A DNA stretch of 6,492 bases from Bryobacterales bacterium (lineage in GTDB: Bacteria; Acidobacteriota; Terriglobia; Bryobacterales; Bryobacteraceae). Where the stretch lies: positions 1 through 6,492 of the forward strand of contig DNFG01000413.1 in the NCBI GenBank assembly GCA_003487005.1, given 5' to 3'. This document shows, piece after piece, positions 6,424 to 6,492 of the stretch. A program made the position numbers and the translations under genes. Position 1 is the first letter of the stretch. Every line of letters begins with the position of its first letter. The notes beneath the pieces were generated by a model. It was not told the origin of the DNA. It worked only from the letters and a program-made list of their open reading frames with translations, and did not search any database.

Positions 6424-6492
6424 TGTAAAACAGAGTGCCGCGTTAATGGTCTGTGAGTCCAAGTGCATTCAGAATCAGTGGGTTGGGAGGAT

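Larger units (their letters stand above)
5835..6492. other. Upstream region without a convincing gene
   Basis: No frame here gives a protein I recognise. The longest candidates are Pro/His/Thr-rich minus-strand frames (for example 94 codons from 6468, whose ATG directly follows an in-frame TGA and lacks a ribosome site) and their plus-strand shadows. From about 6180 to 6425 the plus strand is strongly G-rich (6241-6300 has about 30 G against 7 C). A 5-bp hairpin, CCGGG-TGCG-CCCGG, lies at 6215-6228. No promoter matches well enough to call, although the operon promoter should lie here or within 5654-5712. At the very end GGGAGGAT (6485-6492) could be the ribosome site of a plus-strand gene beyond the window; in such G-rich sequence this is weak. 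Confidence 0.5.

Noticed and set aside
6184..6468. 94-codon minus-strand ORF, Pro/His/Thr-rich
   Set aside because: The ATG directly follows an in-frame TGA without a Shine-Dalgarno, and the composition simply reflects the C/A-rich strand, including the complement of the G-quadruplex motif.

Overview
The window is GC-rich bacterial chromosomal DNA. The combination of a Tat-exported sulfatase, an exported FG-GAP/VCBS propeller protein, a Tat-exported sugar-isomerase-like protein and the tail of what looks like a HEAT-repeat/Npt-type nucleotide transporter suggests a soil Acidobacteriota of the Solibacter/Bryobacter type. This is inference from gene content. Planctomycetota or Verrucomicrobiota, which are also sulfatase-rich, are the main alternatives. 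No RNA gene, CRISPR array, insertion sequence or integrase was seen.

Layout, left to right. (1) 1..456, plus strand: the C-terminal 151 residues of a gene that begins outside the window. (2) A 35-bp convergent gap that holds one short hairpin. (3) Three minus-strand genes in transcription order: an FG-GAP/VCBS protein (5653 to 3443), a formylglycine-type sulfatase (3446 to 2025) and a protein with an L-fucose-isomerase-like C-terminal half (1967 to 492). The first two overlap by ATGA. The third follows after 57 bp with its own Shine-Dalgarno. (4) 5654..6492: about 840 bp upstream of the operon with no convincing gene. It holds an 11-bp-period tandem repeat (5713..5834), an alternative well-spaced start codon at 6016, and a very G-rich plus strand with a six-tract G-quadruplex motif (6384..6423).

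All three operon products carry export signals: one Sec-like and two twin-arginine. A plausible reading is a periplasmic or surface unit that handles a sulfated glycan or sulfated sugar. The sulfatase would remove sulfate, the propeller protein would bind or scaffold, and the isomerase-like protein would act on a released sugar. The substrate cannot be read from the sequence. The exported isomerase-like protein and the structured upstream region are the least ordinary parts of the window.
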